DNA of 7,679 nt from Lysobacteraceae bacterium (GCA_003449195.1 DMID01000148.1:1-7679), one strand, 5' to 3'; counted from the first letter of the stretch, positions 1-5,804 are shown. Translations and numbers: made by a program. The notes: generated by a model from the letters alone, not told the origin.

Positions 1-1
1 G

Positions 2-571
2 CCCGCGGCCCCGCCGCATCGCGCCCTGACCGGGGCCGATGCGGAGCAGCGCGGACGCATGCTCGATCTCGCCGTGGCCGGCGAACATGGCCTGCGGGTG
101 GATCGGCGCGAGCTGTTGCGCGCCGGCGTGGACCCGTCGCGTCCGTCCTATACCGTAGACACGCTGCGCGAACTGCGCGAACAGTATGGCCTGCGCGCGC
201 CGCTGGCATGGCTGCTGGGTGCGGACAGCCTGGCGAGCCTGTCCATGTGGCACGAATGGACGGACATCCTCGCGCTGGCGCACATCGTGGTTGCCGAGCG
301 AGCGGGCAGCCCGCTGGACCCGCATGATCTGGAGCCCGTGCTGGCCAAGGCCCTGGAAGGGCGCTGGACCGACGATCCGGGCGATCTGGCCACGTTCCCT
401 GCCGGCCGCGTGCTGCGCCTGCGTCAGCCCTTGCAGCCGGAGTCTGCCAGCGAAGTCCGCCGGCGCATCGCCAGCGGCGGCGATTGGCGCGCCTTGTTGC
501 CGCATGTGGTGGCCGACTGGATCGTGGCCCATGGCCTGTACGGGGCCGGAGGCGGCCAGCGGCGGCAATGA
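2..571 (+). CDS. nadD: Nicotinate-nucleotide adenylyltransferase NadD (5'-truncated by window edge)
   Basis: NadD transfers AMP from ATP to nicotinate mononucleotide, giving deamido-NAD and pyrophosphate in the cytoplasmic NAD pathway. The reading frame is open from position 2, so the N-terminus lies outside the window. By comparison with the family about 50 residues are missing, including the nucleotide-binding GGTFDPxHxGH motif. What remains is characteristic: a PPHR segment at the very start, a MLDLAV helix, the PSYTVDTL motif, LLGADSL followed by a W-x-x-W-x-D segment, AHIVVAERAG, and near the C-terminus ESASEVRRRI, equivalent to the ISSTxxR motif that contacts ATP, then a final HGLY. The first visible ATG (position 59) is internal to the conserved fold and is not the real start. 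In related genomes nadD is followed by rsfS and rlmH, as here. Identity is clear from motifs; only the missing 5' end limits it. Confidence 0.95.
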   Translation, partial: PAAPPHRALTGADAEQRGRMLDLAVAGEHGLRVDRRELLRAGVDPSRPSYTVDTLRELREQYGLRAPLAWLLGADSLASLSMWHEWTDILALAHIVVAERAGSPLDPHDLEPVLAKALEGRWTDDPGDLATFPAGRVLRLRQPLQPESASEVRRRIASGGDWRALLPHVVADWIVAHGLYGAGGGQRRQ

Positions 572-582
572 GGCGGCAATGA
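561..582 (+). repeat. 11-bp tandem duplication at the nadD stop codon
   Basis: The unit GGCGGCAATGA occurs twice in direct succession (561-571 and 572-582). The first copy carries the nadD stop codon (TGA 569-571). The second lies in the untranslated gap before rsfS and does not alter NadD. It looks like a simple slippage or short duplication product, and no function is evident. Confidence 0.8.
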
Positions 583-606
583 GGCGGGGCCGTGGATGCT
601 TCACGG

Positions 607-612
607 TATAAT
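607..612 (+). promoter_or_regulatory. Candidate -10 element for an rsfS-rlmH promoter
   Basis: A perfect TATAAT lies in the 69-base gap between nadD and the preferred rsfS start. Transcription from it would begin near 619, about 22 bases before the TTG at 641. The region 16-18 bases upstream is GC-rich and shows no recognisable -35 box, so this would be a weak or activator-dependent sigma-70 promoter. If real, it lets rsfS-rlmH be transcribed independently of nadD and excludes the ATG at 596 as the start for that transcript. In a GC-rich background a chance TATAAT is uncommon but not excluded. Confidence 0.45.
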
Positions 613-640
613 CGCCGCCGAACCCAACGAGTCCGTGCCC

Positions 641-1060
641 TTGTCCAGCGAAGCCCACGTCATCAAGACCCGCCTGCCCAGTCCGCCGCCTTCGGTGGAC
701 GTGCTGCTCGCCACCGTGCGCGAGGCGCTGGCCGAACTGAAGGCCAAGGATGTCGTCGAAATCGACGTGCGCGGCAAGTCCAGCGTGGCCGACTGGATGG
801 TGATCGCTTCGGGCACATCCACTCGCCACGTGAAGTCGATTGCCGACGAGGCCGTCAAGTTTGCCAAGAAGCTCGACGTCATGCCGTTGGGCGTGGAAGG
901 CGAGCGCGAGGCCGAATGGGTGCTGGTGGATCTGGGCGACGTGATCGTCCACGTCATGCTGCCGCGGGTGCGCGAGTTCTACGCGCTGGAACGGCTGTGG
1001 ACGGTGGGCGACCATGCGCCGCGCACGGCGGATGAAGCCGACGATGCTGCCGAGCTCTGA
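641..1060 (+). CDS. rsfS: Ribosomal silencing factor RsfS (YbeB/Iojap family)
   Basis: RsfS binds ribosomal protein uL14 on the large subunit and blocks joining of the 30S subunit, lowering translation in starvation or stationary phase. The protein carries the family core: a helix around VDVLLATVREAL, then KDVVEIDVRGKSSVADWMVI, ASGTSTRHVKSIAD, GVEGE, EWVLVDLGDVIVHVM and REFYALERLW, ending in an acidic tail (EADDAAEL). Its 139 residues are typical for proteobacterial members with a short N-terminal extension. The start chosen is TTG at 641, giving MSSEAHVIKT. An in-frame GTG at 635 is an alternative. An in-frame ATG at 596 would add 15 residues lacking family resemblance and lies upstream of the TATAAT at 607-612. 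The Shine-Dalgarno sequence is weak (ACGAG, 627-631). It lies 42 bases ahead of rlmH in the same reading frame. Function is secure; the exact start is less so. Confidence 0.93.
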   Translation: MSSEAHVIKTRLPSPPPSVDVLLATVREALAELKAKDVVEIDVRGKSSVADWMVIASGTSTRHVKSIADEAVKFAKKLDVMPLGVEGEREAEWVLVDLGDVIVHVMLPRVREFYALERLWTVGDHAPRTADEADDAAEL

Positions 1061-1102
1061 CCGCGCAGGATCGAATGCGCGACGGCTGGATCAGGCCGGG
1101 CG

Positions 1103-1573
1103 TTGAAAGCCCGTCTGATCGCCACCGGGGAGCGCGCCCCATCTTGGGTCGCGCAGGGATTCGGCGAATACCAGAAGCGCTTGTCGCATTGGCTGCCGCT
1201 TGAGCTGATCGAGATCGAACCCGGCCTGCGCGGCAAGGGCCGCGACCCGCAGCGTGCCATCGAAGACGAAGGCCGGCGTGTGTTGGCTGCCATCCCCAAG
1301 AATGCGCTGGTCGTCGCACTCGACGTGCCCGGTCGCCAGCTCAGTTCGGAACAGCTTGCCCAGCGCCTGGAGTTCTGGCGCAGCCAGGGGCGAGATCTCG
1401 CTTTCCTGATCGGCGGCCCCGAGGGGCATGCTCCCGATGTACGTGCGGCCGCCAGCGAGCTCTGGTCGCTCGGCCCACTGACCTTGCCGCACATGCTGGC
1501 CCGCCTCGTCGTGGCCGAACAGCTCTATCGCGCCGCCGCGATGCTGGCCGGGCATCCGTATCATCGCGCCTGA
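1103..1573 (+). CDS. rlmH: 23S rRNA (pseudouridine1915-N3)-methyltransferase RlmH (YbeA)
   Basis: RlmH is a small SPOUT-class enzyme that uses S-adenosylmethionine to methylate N3 of pseudouridine 1915 in helix 69 of 23S rRNA, acting on assembled 70S ribosomes. The 156-residue product matches the family length (E. coli 155). It begins MKARLIATG, like the usual MKIQLIAVG, and carries the knot and cofactor loop FLIGGPEGH (GGPEGH at residues 104-109). The C-terminal block is SLGPLTLPHMLARLVVAEQLYRAA followed by HPYHRA. The start must be TTG at 1103: the frame upstream is closed by the rsfS stop at 1058-1060, and no ATG or GTG lies between. The ribosome site is poor (CAGG at 1092-1095). It is co-oriented with rsfS, 42 bases downstream, so the two ribosome-directed genes probably share a transcript. 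A hairpin follows the stop at 1607. Confidence 0.95.
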   Translation: MKARLIATGERAPSWVAQGFGEYQKRLSHWLPLELIEIEPGLRGKGRDPQRAIEDEGRRVLAAIPKNALVVALDVPGRQLSSEQLAQRLEFWRSQGRDLAFLIGGPEGHAPDVRAAASELWSLGPLTLPHMLARLVVAEQLYRAAAMLAGHPYHRA

Positions 1574-1606
1574 TCAGCGCGCTTCCCTTCCAGCTCATGC
1601 AACGAA

Positions 1607-1634
1607 AAGGCCGCCAGCGGATGCTGGCGGCCTT
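1607..1634. terminator. Hairpin terminator between convergent rlmH and the TonB receptor gene
   Basis: AAGGCCGCCAGC (1607-1618) and GCTGGCGGCCTT (1623-1634) form a perfect 12-bp stem around a GGAT loop. On the minus strand the stem ends in CCTTTT followed by CGTTG, giving a short U-tract, so it fits best as the intrinsic terminator of the receptor gene, whose stop lies 32 bases upstream on that strand. On the plus strand it starts 34 bases after the rlmH stop and is followed only by GACGTTCT, a weak U-tract, so termination there may be partial. Its location between converging genes supports a bidirectional role. Confidence 0.8.
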
Positions 1635-1665
1635 GACGTTCTACATTAAAGCAAGAGACTAAATC

Positions 1666-4600
1666 TTACCAATCGTACTGAACCTGGAACCGCACATAGC
1701 GCGGAGTGGAGTAGTACTTGGCTTGGCCATAGTTGTAGTAATTGCGGTAGGTCGCATTTGCATATGCGAAGTTGGTCTCATACACCTGCGTCGGCTTGAT
1801 GTTGTTGAACAGATTCATCACGTCGATGTTCATGCGCAAGCCAGGAGCCCAGCTCGGCTTGTACACAACGTTCGGGCTGACGGTGATGATCCACGGAGTA
1901 CGGCCGGCAGAACCCACCTTGCTGACGACGTCATCGCTGGCGCGGTTGGGGCCCGTGAGGATGGTGCCCGGATCGCACACGTGGAAGACGCCGGTATAGC
2001 CGTACTGGGTGCCGAAGCTACCCAAGCCGCCGCCCAGACAAGAGATCGGGGAACCCGATTGGGCCAGCACGTTCAGGCCAACTTCCCATTCCGGAGAGAA
2101 GGAGTAGGAGCCGAACACCTTGAAGCTGTGGCGGTGATCGTTGAACAGGTAGCCGTCTGCGCCGGTCATGATTTCCGCGAAGTCGAAATCGGAAGTCGTG
2201 CCGGTGTCATCTTGGCCGTTCGTGCTCTTGACCAGGCCTTCCAGGTTGCCGGTCAGCTTGGACCACGTATAGGACGCGCTGACATACCACTTGTCGGTCT
2301 GCTTGTCCGCGCTCAGGGTCACGGCCTTGTATTCACGCTTGGCCTTCGGGCCGAGTGCTGATCCGGGCACGGTGACGGTCTGGACGTTGCCATCCACGTT
2401 CAGATCCGTGGTGATGGTCAGGCTGCTGCCCGGGTTGTAGATGAAACAGCCGGGAATGCCACCCGGAACCGTCCATTCGTCGGCCCAGTTGGACATGCTG
2501 TTGCCGGCGGCAATGCCTGCGTTGTACAGCGCACGTGCATCGCAAGTATCGTCAATGGCATTGTGCACCTTGCGGTAGGTGCCCTTGATGCCCACGGTCC
2601 AGTCGTTCAGGAACGAATTGTCGGAAACAAGGCGCTTCTGGAAGCCGAGGATCAGTTCATCCTGCGTGTAGGGCTTCAACCCCTTGGATGCAACAGCCTT
2701 GGGATTCGGCACGCTGCCGTCTTCGCCATTGTAGACCTGATCATAAGCGCCGTTTTCATAAGAAACGGCACCGTTTGGCACCTTCGTCACCGGATCCAGC
2801 GTACCGTCGTATCCATAGACGAAATCGGTGTAGTAGGAGGCGGACGCCGCGCGCAGTGCAACGTTGGCGGCAATCGGCAGGGAGTAACGGCCCAGCGAAC
2901 CGTACAGCTTGCTGTCGCCATCACCTGTCACGTCCCAAGTAAAGCCGAGACGAGGCTGCCAGATATTGTCCTGTTTGACAAACGCGACGCCATTCGAATT
3001 TTTGTTTTCGAATGAATCGTTGCGGATGCCCAAGTACAGCATGAAACTATCAGTGATGTTCCAGTTGTCTTCGAGGTACCAAGACTTCTGGTTTACCTGG
3101 ACCTTGCCGCCGGTGGCGTAGTAGACGTGCTCGTAGATGTCATCCGATGCTGCCGTATCCAGCAAGTAATCGGAGGTGGATACATAATACAAATCCTGCA
3201 CGGAGCCTTGGCGCGACTTCCAGCGCTCGTCACTGTAACCAAACGACACCTTGTGATCGCCCAGCTGCCATTCAAAATCGATACGGCCGGCATCACGCTG
3301 GTTGGTGCCGCCGAAGATGTCAACCGTTTGGACCGTCGCGCAGCCGATGTTCTGGCCAAAGGTGCTGCTGGTCGGCCGGTAGTCCACCACGTACGGGCAC
3401 GAGGGGCCTTCATTGATGTTGCCCGCATACTTGGTTTCGACTCCCGCCGGATTGGTGGTGTAGTCGGAGTTGGTGTTCTTCATCTGACCGTACTGCAACG
3501 ACATCGTCAGAGTATCGGTCAAATAGCTCGTCCACTTCAGAATGTTGGTCTTGCCGCCATTCTTGAGGTATTCGTTGCCGGTGAAGTCCGTCTTGCTGAG
3601 GGTGGCATCGAGACTGGTGTCGCTGTAGAGCGCTTTGTAGTTGTGATAAGTGCCCTTGCGAGTATTGTCGAAGCCGGTGTATTCGATGTGATTGTTGTCG
3701 TTGAGGTACCAATCCAGCTTCAACAGCCAATAGGGCTGCTTGGACGAGTAATCGGACGCAGTGGTCGAAAGCGACTTGGTATAAGCGGCCGTCGGCGAAG
3801 TGGAATAGCCATTGCCACGCGCGCCGTACGAGGTGGAATCGGAATTGGCAAACGAACCCAAGGCAAAGAAGAACAGCTTGTCCTTGATGATCGGACCACC
3901 GGCCCAGAAGCTCAGATTGTTCGAAGAGGACTCGTTCTGATCGTAGGAGCGGAAGATGGTGCCGTCCTTGAGGCGCACCGGATCAGGCTGCTCGCGCAGT
4001 CCGCTCGGGACCCACGTGTAGCTCACGCCCGCCTTCACTTCGTTGGTGCCGCTCTTGACGTTGACGCTGGTCACGCCGCCGGTGGAGAAGCCGTAGCGTG
4101 CACCATAGCCGCCGGTCTGCACGTCGAGCTGGTCAATGGCTTGGAACGGCACTTCGCTGAACGACAGGCTGTCGTACAGGTTGGTGACATTGAATCCATT
4201 GATGTAATAGCTGTTTTCCGCCGCAGAGGCGCCGCCGAACGAGGCCGGGCCGAAATAGTTGGAGCTGGATGCGGTGCCAGGGGTCAGCAGTGAGACACTC
4301 GTGACATCACGGCTCACGGGGAGCGCATTGAGCTTCTCGGCAGTGAACGTGGTACGGGTTTCAACACTGGAAAGATCAATGCCGTTGGGGCCAGAGCCCT
4401 TGACCGTGATGGTGTCCAAGCTGGTGGCATCGACGAACTGTGCCGTCGCTGCCTGACCGGCGACGACCGTAACCGTTGTGGTCTTGCCATCCACTGTGAC
4501 TTCGTACTGACCAGTTGGCAAGGAAGCGGCGCGGAAGCGGCCGTCACTACCGATGACCGTTTCACGACTGATGCCGGAGTTCAAACTTTTGATCTGAACT

Positions 4601-4752
4601 TTCGCACCGACAGCGCCTGCAACAGCGCCGACGATGTCACCGGAGGTGCTCTGCGCCATGGCGACGCCGCCGTGCGCCAGGCATGCGCCGAGCATGACGG
4701 CCAATGCAGTGCGCTTGAGCTTGTACGCACTTCCTGGGGTGTGATTCTTCAT
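1666..4752 (-). CDS. TonB-dependent outer-membrane receptor, Oar-like, with N-terminal carboxypeptidase-regulatory-like domain
   Basis: This is a 1028-residue TonB-gated importer of the outer membrane. Residues 1-33 form a signal peptide: basic KLKR, hydrophobic core, and an AMA/Q cleavage site at 33/34. About 38-106 resemble a CarboxypepD_reg-like beta-sandwich (GSDGRFRAASLPTGQYEVTV). LDTITVKG (112-119) is a candidate TonB box. A plug domain follows, with YYINGFNVTNL, AIDQLDVQTGGYGARYG and GGVTSVNVKSGTNE. The rest is a beta-barrel rich in Tyr, Asn, Ser and Asp, ending in RFQVQYDW with the terminal aromatic residue typical of outer-membrane proteins. The start at 4752 is preferred over an ATG at 4821 because it opens the signal peptide and follows a GGAGAGAG ribosome site. 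Six cysteines in the mature protein form three local pairs. The GC content is visibly lower than in the flanking genes. Substrate is unknown: no transport, sugar-degrading or siderophore gene lies nearby. Such receptors in xanthomonads carry siderophores, carbohydrates or peptides. Confidence 0.93.
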   Translation of the reverse strand: MKNHTPGSAYKLKRTALAVMLGACLAHGGVAMAQSTSGDIVGAVAGAVGAKVQIKSLNSGISRETVIGSDGRFRAASLPTGQYEVTVDGKTTTVTVVAGQAATAQFVDATSLDTITVKGSGPNGIDLSSVETRTTFTAEKLNALPVSRDVTSVSLLTPGTASSSNYFGPASFGGASAAENSYYINGFNVTNLYDSLSFSEVPFQAIDQLDVQTGGYGARYGFSTGGVTSVNVKSGTNEVKAGVSYTWVPSGLREQPDPVRLKDGTIFRSYDQNESSSNNLSFWAGGPIIKDKLFFFALGSFANSDSTSYGARGNGYSTSPTAAYTKSLSTTASDYSSKQPYWLLKLDWYLNDNNHIEYTGFDNTRKGTYHNYKALYSDTSLDATLSKTDFTGNEYLKNGGKTNILKWTSYLTDTLTMSLQYGQMKNTNSDYTTNPAGVETKYAGNINEGPSCPYVVDYRPTSSTFGQNIGCATVQTVDIFGGTNQRDAGRIDFEWQLGDHKVSFGYSDERWKSRQGSVQDLYYVSTSDYLLDTAASDDIYEHVYYATGGKVQVNQKSWYLEDNWNITDSFMLYLGIRNDSFENKNSNGVAFVKQDNIWQPRLGFTWDVTGDGDSKLYGSLGRYSLPIAANVALRAASASYYTDFVYGYDGTLDPVTKVPNGAVSYENGAYDQVYNGEDGSVPNPKAVASKGLKPYTQDELILGFQKRLVSDNSFLNDWTVGIKGTYRKVHNAIDDTCDARALYNAGIAAGNSMSNWADEWTVPGGIPGCFIYNPGSSLTITTDLNVDGNVQTVTVPGSALGPKAKREYKAVTLSADKQTDKWYVSASYTWSKLTGNLEGLVKSTNGQDDTGTTSDFDFAEIMTGADGYLFNDHRHSFKVFGSYSFSPEWEVGLNVLAQSGSPISCLGGGLGSFGTQYGYTGVFHVCDPGTILTGPNRASDDVVSKVGSAGRTPWIITVSPNVVYKPSWAPGLRMNIDVMNLFNNIKPTQVYETNFAYANATYRNYYNYGQAKYYSTPRYVRFQVQYDW

Positions 4753-4760
4753 CAGGCTTA

Positions 4761-4769
4761 TCTCTCTCC
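4761..4769 (-). promoter_or_regulatory. Ribosome binding site of the TonB receptor
   Basis: Reading the minus strand, GGAGAGAGA ends 8 bases before the ATG at 4752. The purine-rich run offers GGAG or GAGAG as anti-Shine-Dalgarno partners. It decides the start in favour of 4752 and against the upstream in-frame ATG at 4821, which has no comparable site. Confidence 0.75.
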
Positions 4770-4774
4770 ACATT

Positions 4775-4789
4775 GGGTGCAATGCACCC
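4775..4789 (-). promoter_or_regulatory. Small hairpin in the probable 5' leader of the TonB receptor mRNA
   Basis: On the minus strand GGGTGC, ATT, GCACCC form a perfect 6-bp stem with a 3-base loop. It ends five bases before the GGAG of the ribosome site. It would lie in the mRNA leader if transcription starts upstream of 4790, which is likely given the spacing. It could protect the 5' end, insulate the ribosome site or be a protein-binding palindrome. No U-tract follows, so it is not a terminator. Confidence 0.5.
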
Positions 4790-4819
4790 GAAATCCCTCT
4801 GCAAATCAATGCGTTGGGC

Positions 4820-4866
4820 ATTAGTTGGCCTGCCGAGCTTGGCCAGGCTTAACCAGAACGTAACCA
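4820..4866 (-). promoter_or_regulatory. Putative promoter and activator region of the TonB receptor
   Basis: On the minus strand two copies of TGGTTA (4861-4866 and 4850-4855) are separated by CGTTC, an 11-base period of about one helical turn, and are preceded by a T6 run (4866-4871). Downstream is ACTAAT (4825-4820), a 5-of-6 match to the -10 consensus, with no convincing -35 box. Placing the -10 there puts the repeats just upstream of the -35 position, where an activator would bind, and gives a leader of about 60 bases. A short inverted pair TGGCC/GGCCA (4826-4830 and 4841-4845) lies between. The repeat is directly visible; promoter and activator roles are inferred. Confidence 0.4.
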
Positions 4867-4925
4867 AAAAATGCAGCAATGACAAGCGGTTCGTGGATGT
4901 AGGGAGTAAGGAGCGCGGGGGCAAA

Positions 4926-5690
4926 TCAGCGTGTCGATGCGCCGGCTGCAGTGCTGAGCTCGAACGTCATGTCCAGGTTCACCGACACGGAGGTTTCGCC
5001 GATGGCGACCGGGGTGCTTTCGGTGTCGGCCATCTTGGCCATGGCCAGCATCGGGACCGGGCGGATGCCGCCGCCGCTGCCTTCGCTGATGCTGACGATG
5101 CGGCGGACCTTCAGGCCCAGGGCCTTTGCATAGGTGTCCGCGCGTGCCTGAGCTTGCTTGAGGGCGTCGAGGCGGGCCTGGGCGTACAGCGGCTCGGGAT
5201 CGTCGATGCCGAAGGACGGGCCGTTGATCTGGTTGGCGCCCTGTGCGGCGAGGGCATCCAGCGCCTTGCCGAGCTTGGACAGGTCGCGCACCTTCAGGTT
5301 GACCGAATTGCTCGCCTGATAGCCGGCGATCTTCGGTGGCTGGTTGTCGGCGTACTGGTATTGCGGGTTCAGGTGGATGCCGCTGGTCTGCACGTCCTTG
5401 TCGGGGATGCCGGCGGCCTTGATGGCGGCCAGCACGCGGGTCATCTGTTCTGCATTCTGGCGCATGGCGGTGTTGCCGTCGGTGGCCTGGGTGACCACGC
5501 CGGCGGAAATGCTGGCGATGTCCGGTGCCCGGCTGGCTTCGGCGCGGGTGGAGATCGACAGCAGGGTGCCATCGGCCGAAATGGTGGCGGCGGTTTGTGC
5601 GGCGGCAGGCAGGGCGGCCAGCCCGGCGGTGGCCATGAAGGCGGCGAGGGCGAGCGGGCGCAGCATCGGGACGGACATCGGGACGGACAT
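4926..5690 (-). CDS. Secreted SIMPL-domain protein (DUF541, YggE-like)
   Basis: This 254-residue protein has an N-terminal signal peptide (about residues 1-31, hydrophobic core LALAAFMATAGLAAL, AAA/Q cleavage) and one SIMPL/DUF541 domain, indicating a periplasmic location. Domain features include the opening strand GTLLSISTRAEASRAPDIASISAGVVT, the helix AMRQNAEQMTRVLAAIKAAGI, DVQTSGIHLNPQYQY, GYQASNSVNLKVRDLSKLGKALDAL, and the C-terminal helix ARLDALKQAQARADTYAKALGLKV. Length matches YggE-type members (about 240-250 residues). YggE has been linked to lowered oxidative stress, but the family's biochemical role is unsettled and no enzyme activity should be assumed. The start is the first of three in-frame ATGs (5690), set by AAGGAG six bases upstream. 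The open frame extends antisense across maf, but that part is not coding. It is divergent from maf and lies upstream of the receptor on the same strand with a 173-base gap. Confidence 0.92.
   Translation of the reverse strand: MSVPMSVPMLRPLALAAFMATAGLAALPAAAQTAATISADGTLLSISTRAEASRAPDIASISAGVVTQATDGNTAMRQNAEQMTRVLAAIKAAGIPDKDVQTSGIHLNPQYQYADNQPPKIAGYQASNSVNLKVRDLSKLGKALDALAAQGANQINGPSFGIDDPEPLYAQARLDALKQAQARADTYAKALGLKVRRIVSISEGSGGGIRPVPMLAMAKMADTESTPVAIGETSVSVNLDMTFELSTAAGASTR
5664..5687 (-). repeat. 12-bp tandem repeat encoding MSVP-MSVP at the SIMPL protein N-terminus
   Basis: Two exact copies of a 12-base unit (5664-5675 and 5676-5687, plus-strand CATCGGGACGGA) encode the repeated residues MSVP, and a third partial copy begins at 5688. 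The unit keeps frame and supplies three ATG codons (5690, 5678, 5666). It precedes the hydrophobic core of the signal peptide. It looks like an in-frame slippage duplication. Confidence 0.85.
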
Positions 5691-5696
5691 CGGGGA

Positions 5697-5702
5697 CTCC
5701 TT
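5697..5702 (-). promoter_or_regulatory. Ribosome binding site of the SIMPL gene
   Basis: AAGGAG on the minus strand lies six bases before the ATG at 5690, a near-ideal Shine-Dalgarno spacing. It selects the first ATG of the tandem repeat; the next two would lie 18 and 30 bases away. Confidence 0.8.
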
Positions 5703-5750
5703 GGCACGCGGGCCTGGCGGATGGTGTGCCAGAGCCTGTCGTGGCTTGTC

Positions 5751-5788
5751 TGAATGGGCAGTGATCCGGCCCGGGCCATCACCATTCA
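5751..5788. repeat. Imperfect inverted repeat in the divergent SIMPL-maf control region
   Basis: TGAATG (5751-5756) and GTGAT (5761-5765) on the left match ATCAC (5778-5782) and CATTCA (5783-5788) on the right as inverted arms. They form 11 paired bases with a four-base bulge (GGCA) on the left side. Between the arms is a 10-base perfect palindrome, GGCCCGGGCC (5768-5777). It lies between the divergent starts and could be an operator or a cruciform or hairpin-forming site. No U-tract flanks it, so a terminator role is unlikely. Confidence 0.5.
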
Positions 5789-5804
5789 AGAGGGTACGGC
5801 GGGG

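Noticed and set aside
596..640. Alternative rsfS start at the ATG at 596
   Set aside because: The added residues contain the TATAAT element, do not resemble RsfS N-termini, and no ribosome site precedes the ATG.
1574..1665. Possible mobile-element boundary or attachment site at the receptor's 3' side
   Set aside because: The only structure is the terminator hairpin. I found no matching repeat on the far side of the receptor or SIMPL gene and no integrase or transposase.
3127..4293. 388-codon plus-strand open frame opposite the TonB receptor
   Set aside because: It is antisense to the plug and barrel of the receptor, low in complexity (Val, Arg, Gly, Ile) and without a recognisable domain or ribosome site.
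4753..4821. Alternative receptor start at the ATG at 4821 (23 extra residues)
   Set aside because: It would put a non-hydrophobic extension before the signal peptide, overlaps the candidate -10 box and lacks a ribosome site. The ATG at 4752 has GGAGAGAG and directly opens the signal peptide.
4866..4871. T6 run on the minus strand as an intrinsic terminator of the SIMPL gene
   Set aside because: No stable GC-rich stem precedes it, so it fits better as an A/T-rich promoter element of the receptor gene.
4773..5753. 326-codon plus-strand open frame opposite the SIMPL gene
   Set aside because: Shadow of the SIMPL coding strand. Its Gly/Ala/His-rich sequence has no domain, and it crosses both the receptor promoter and the SIMPL ribosome site.
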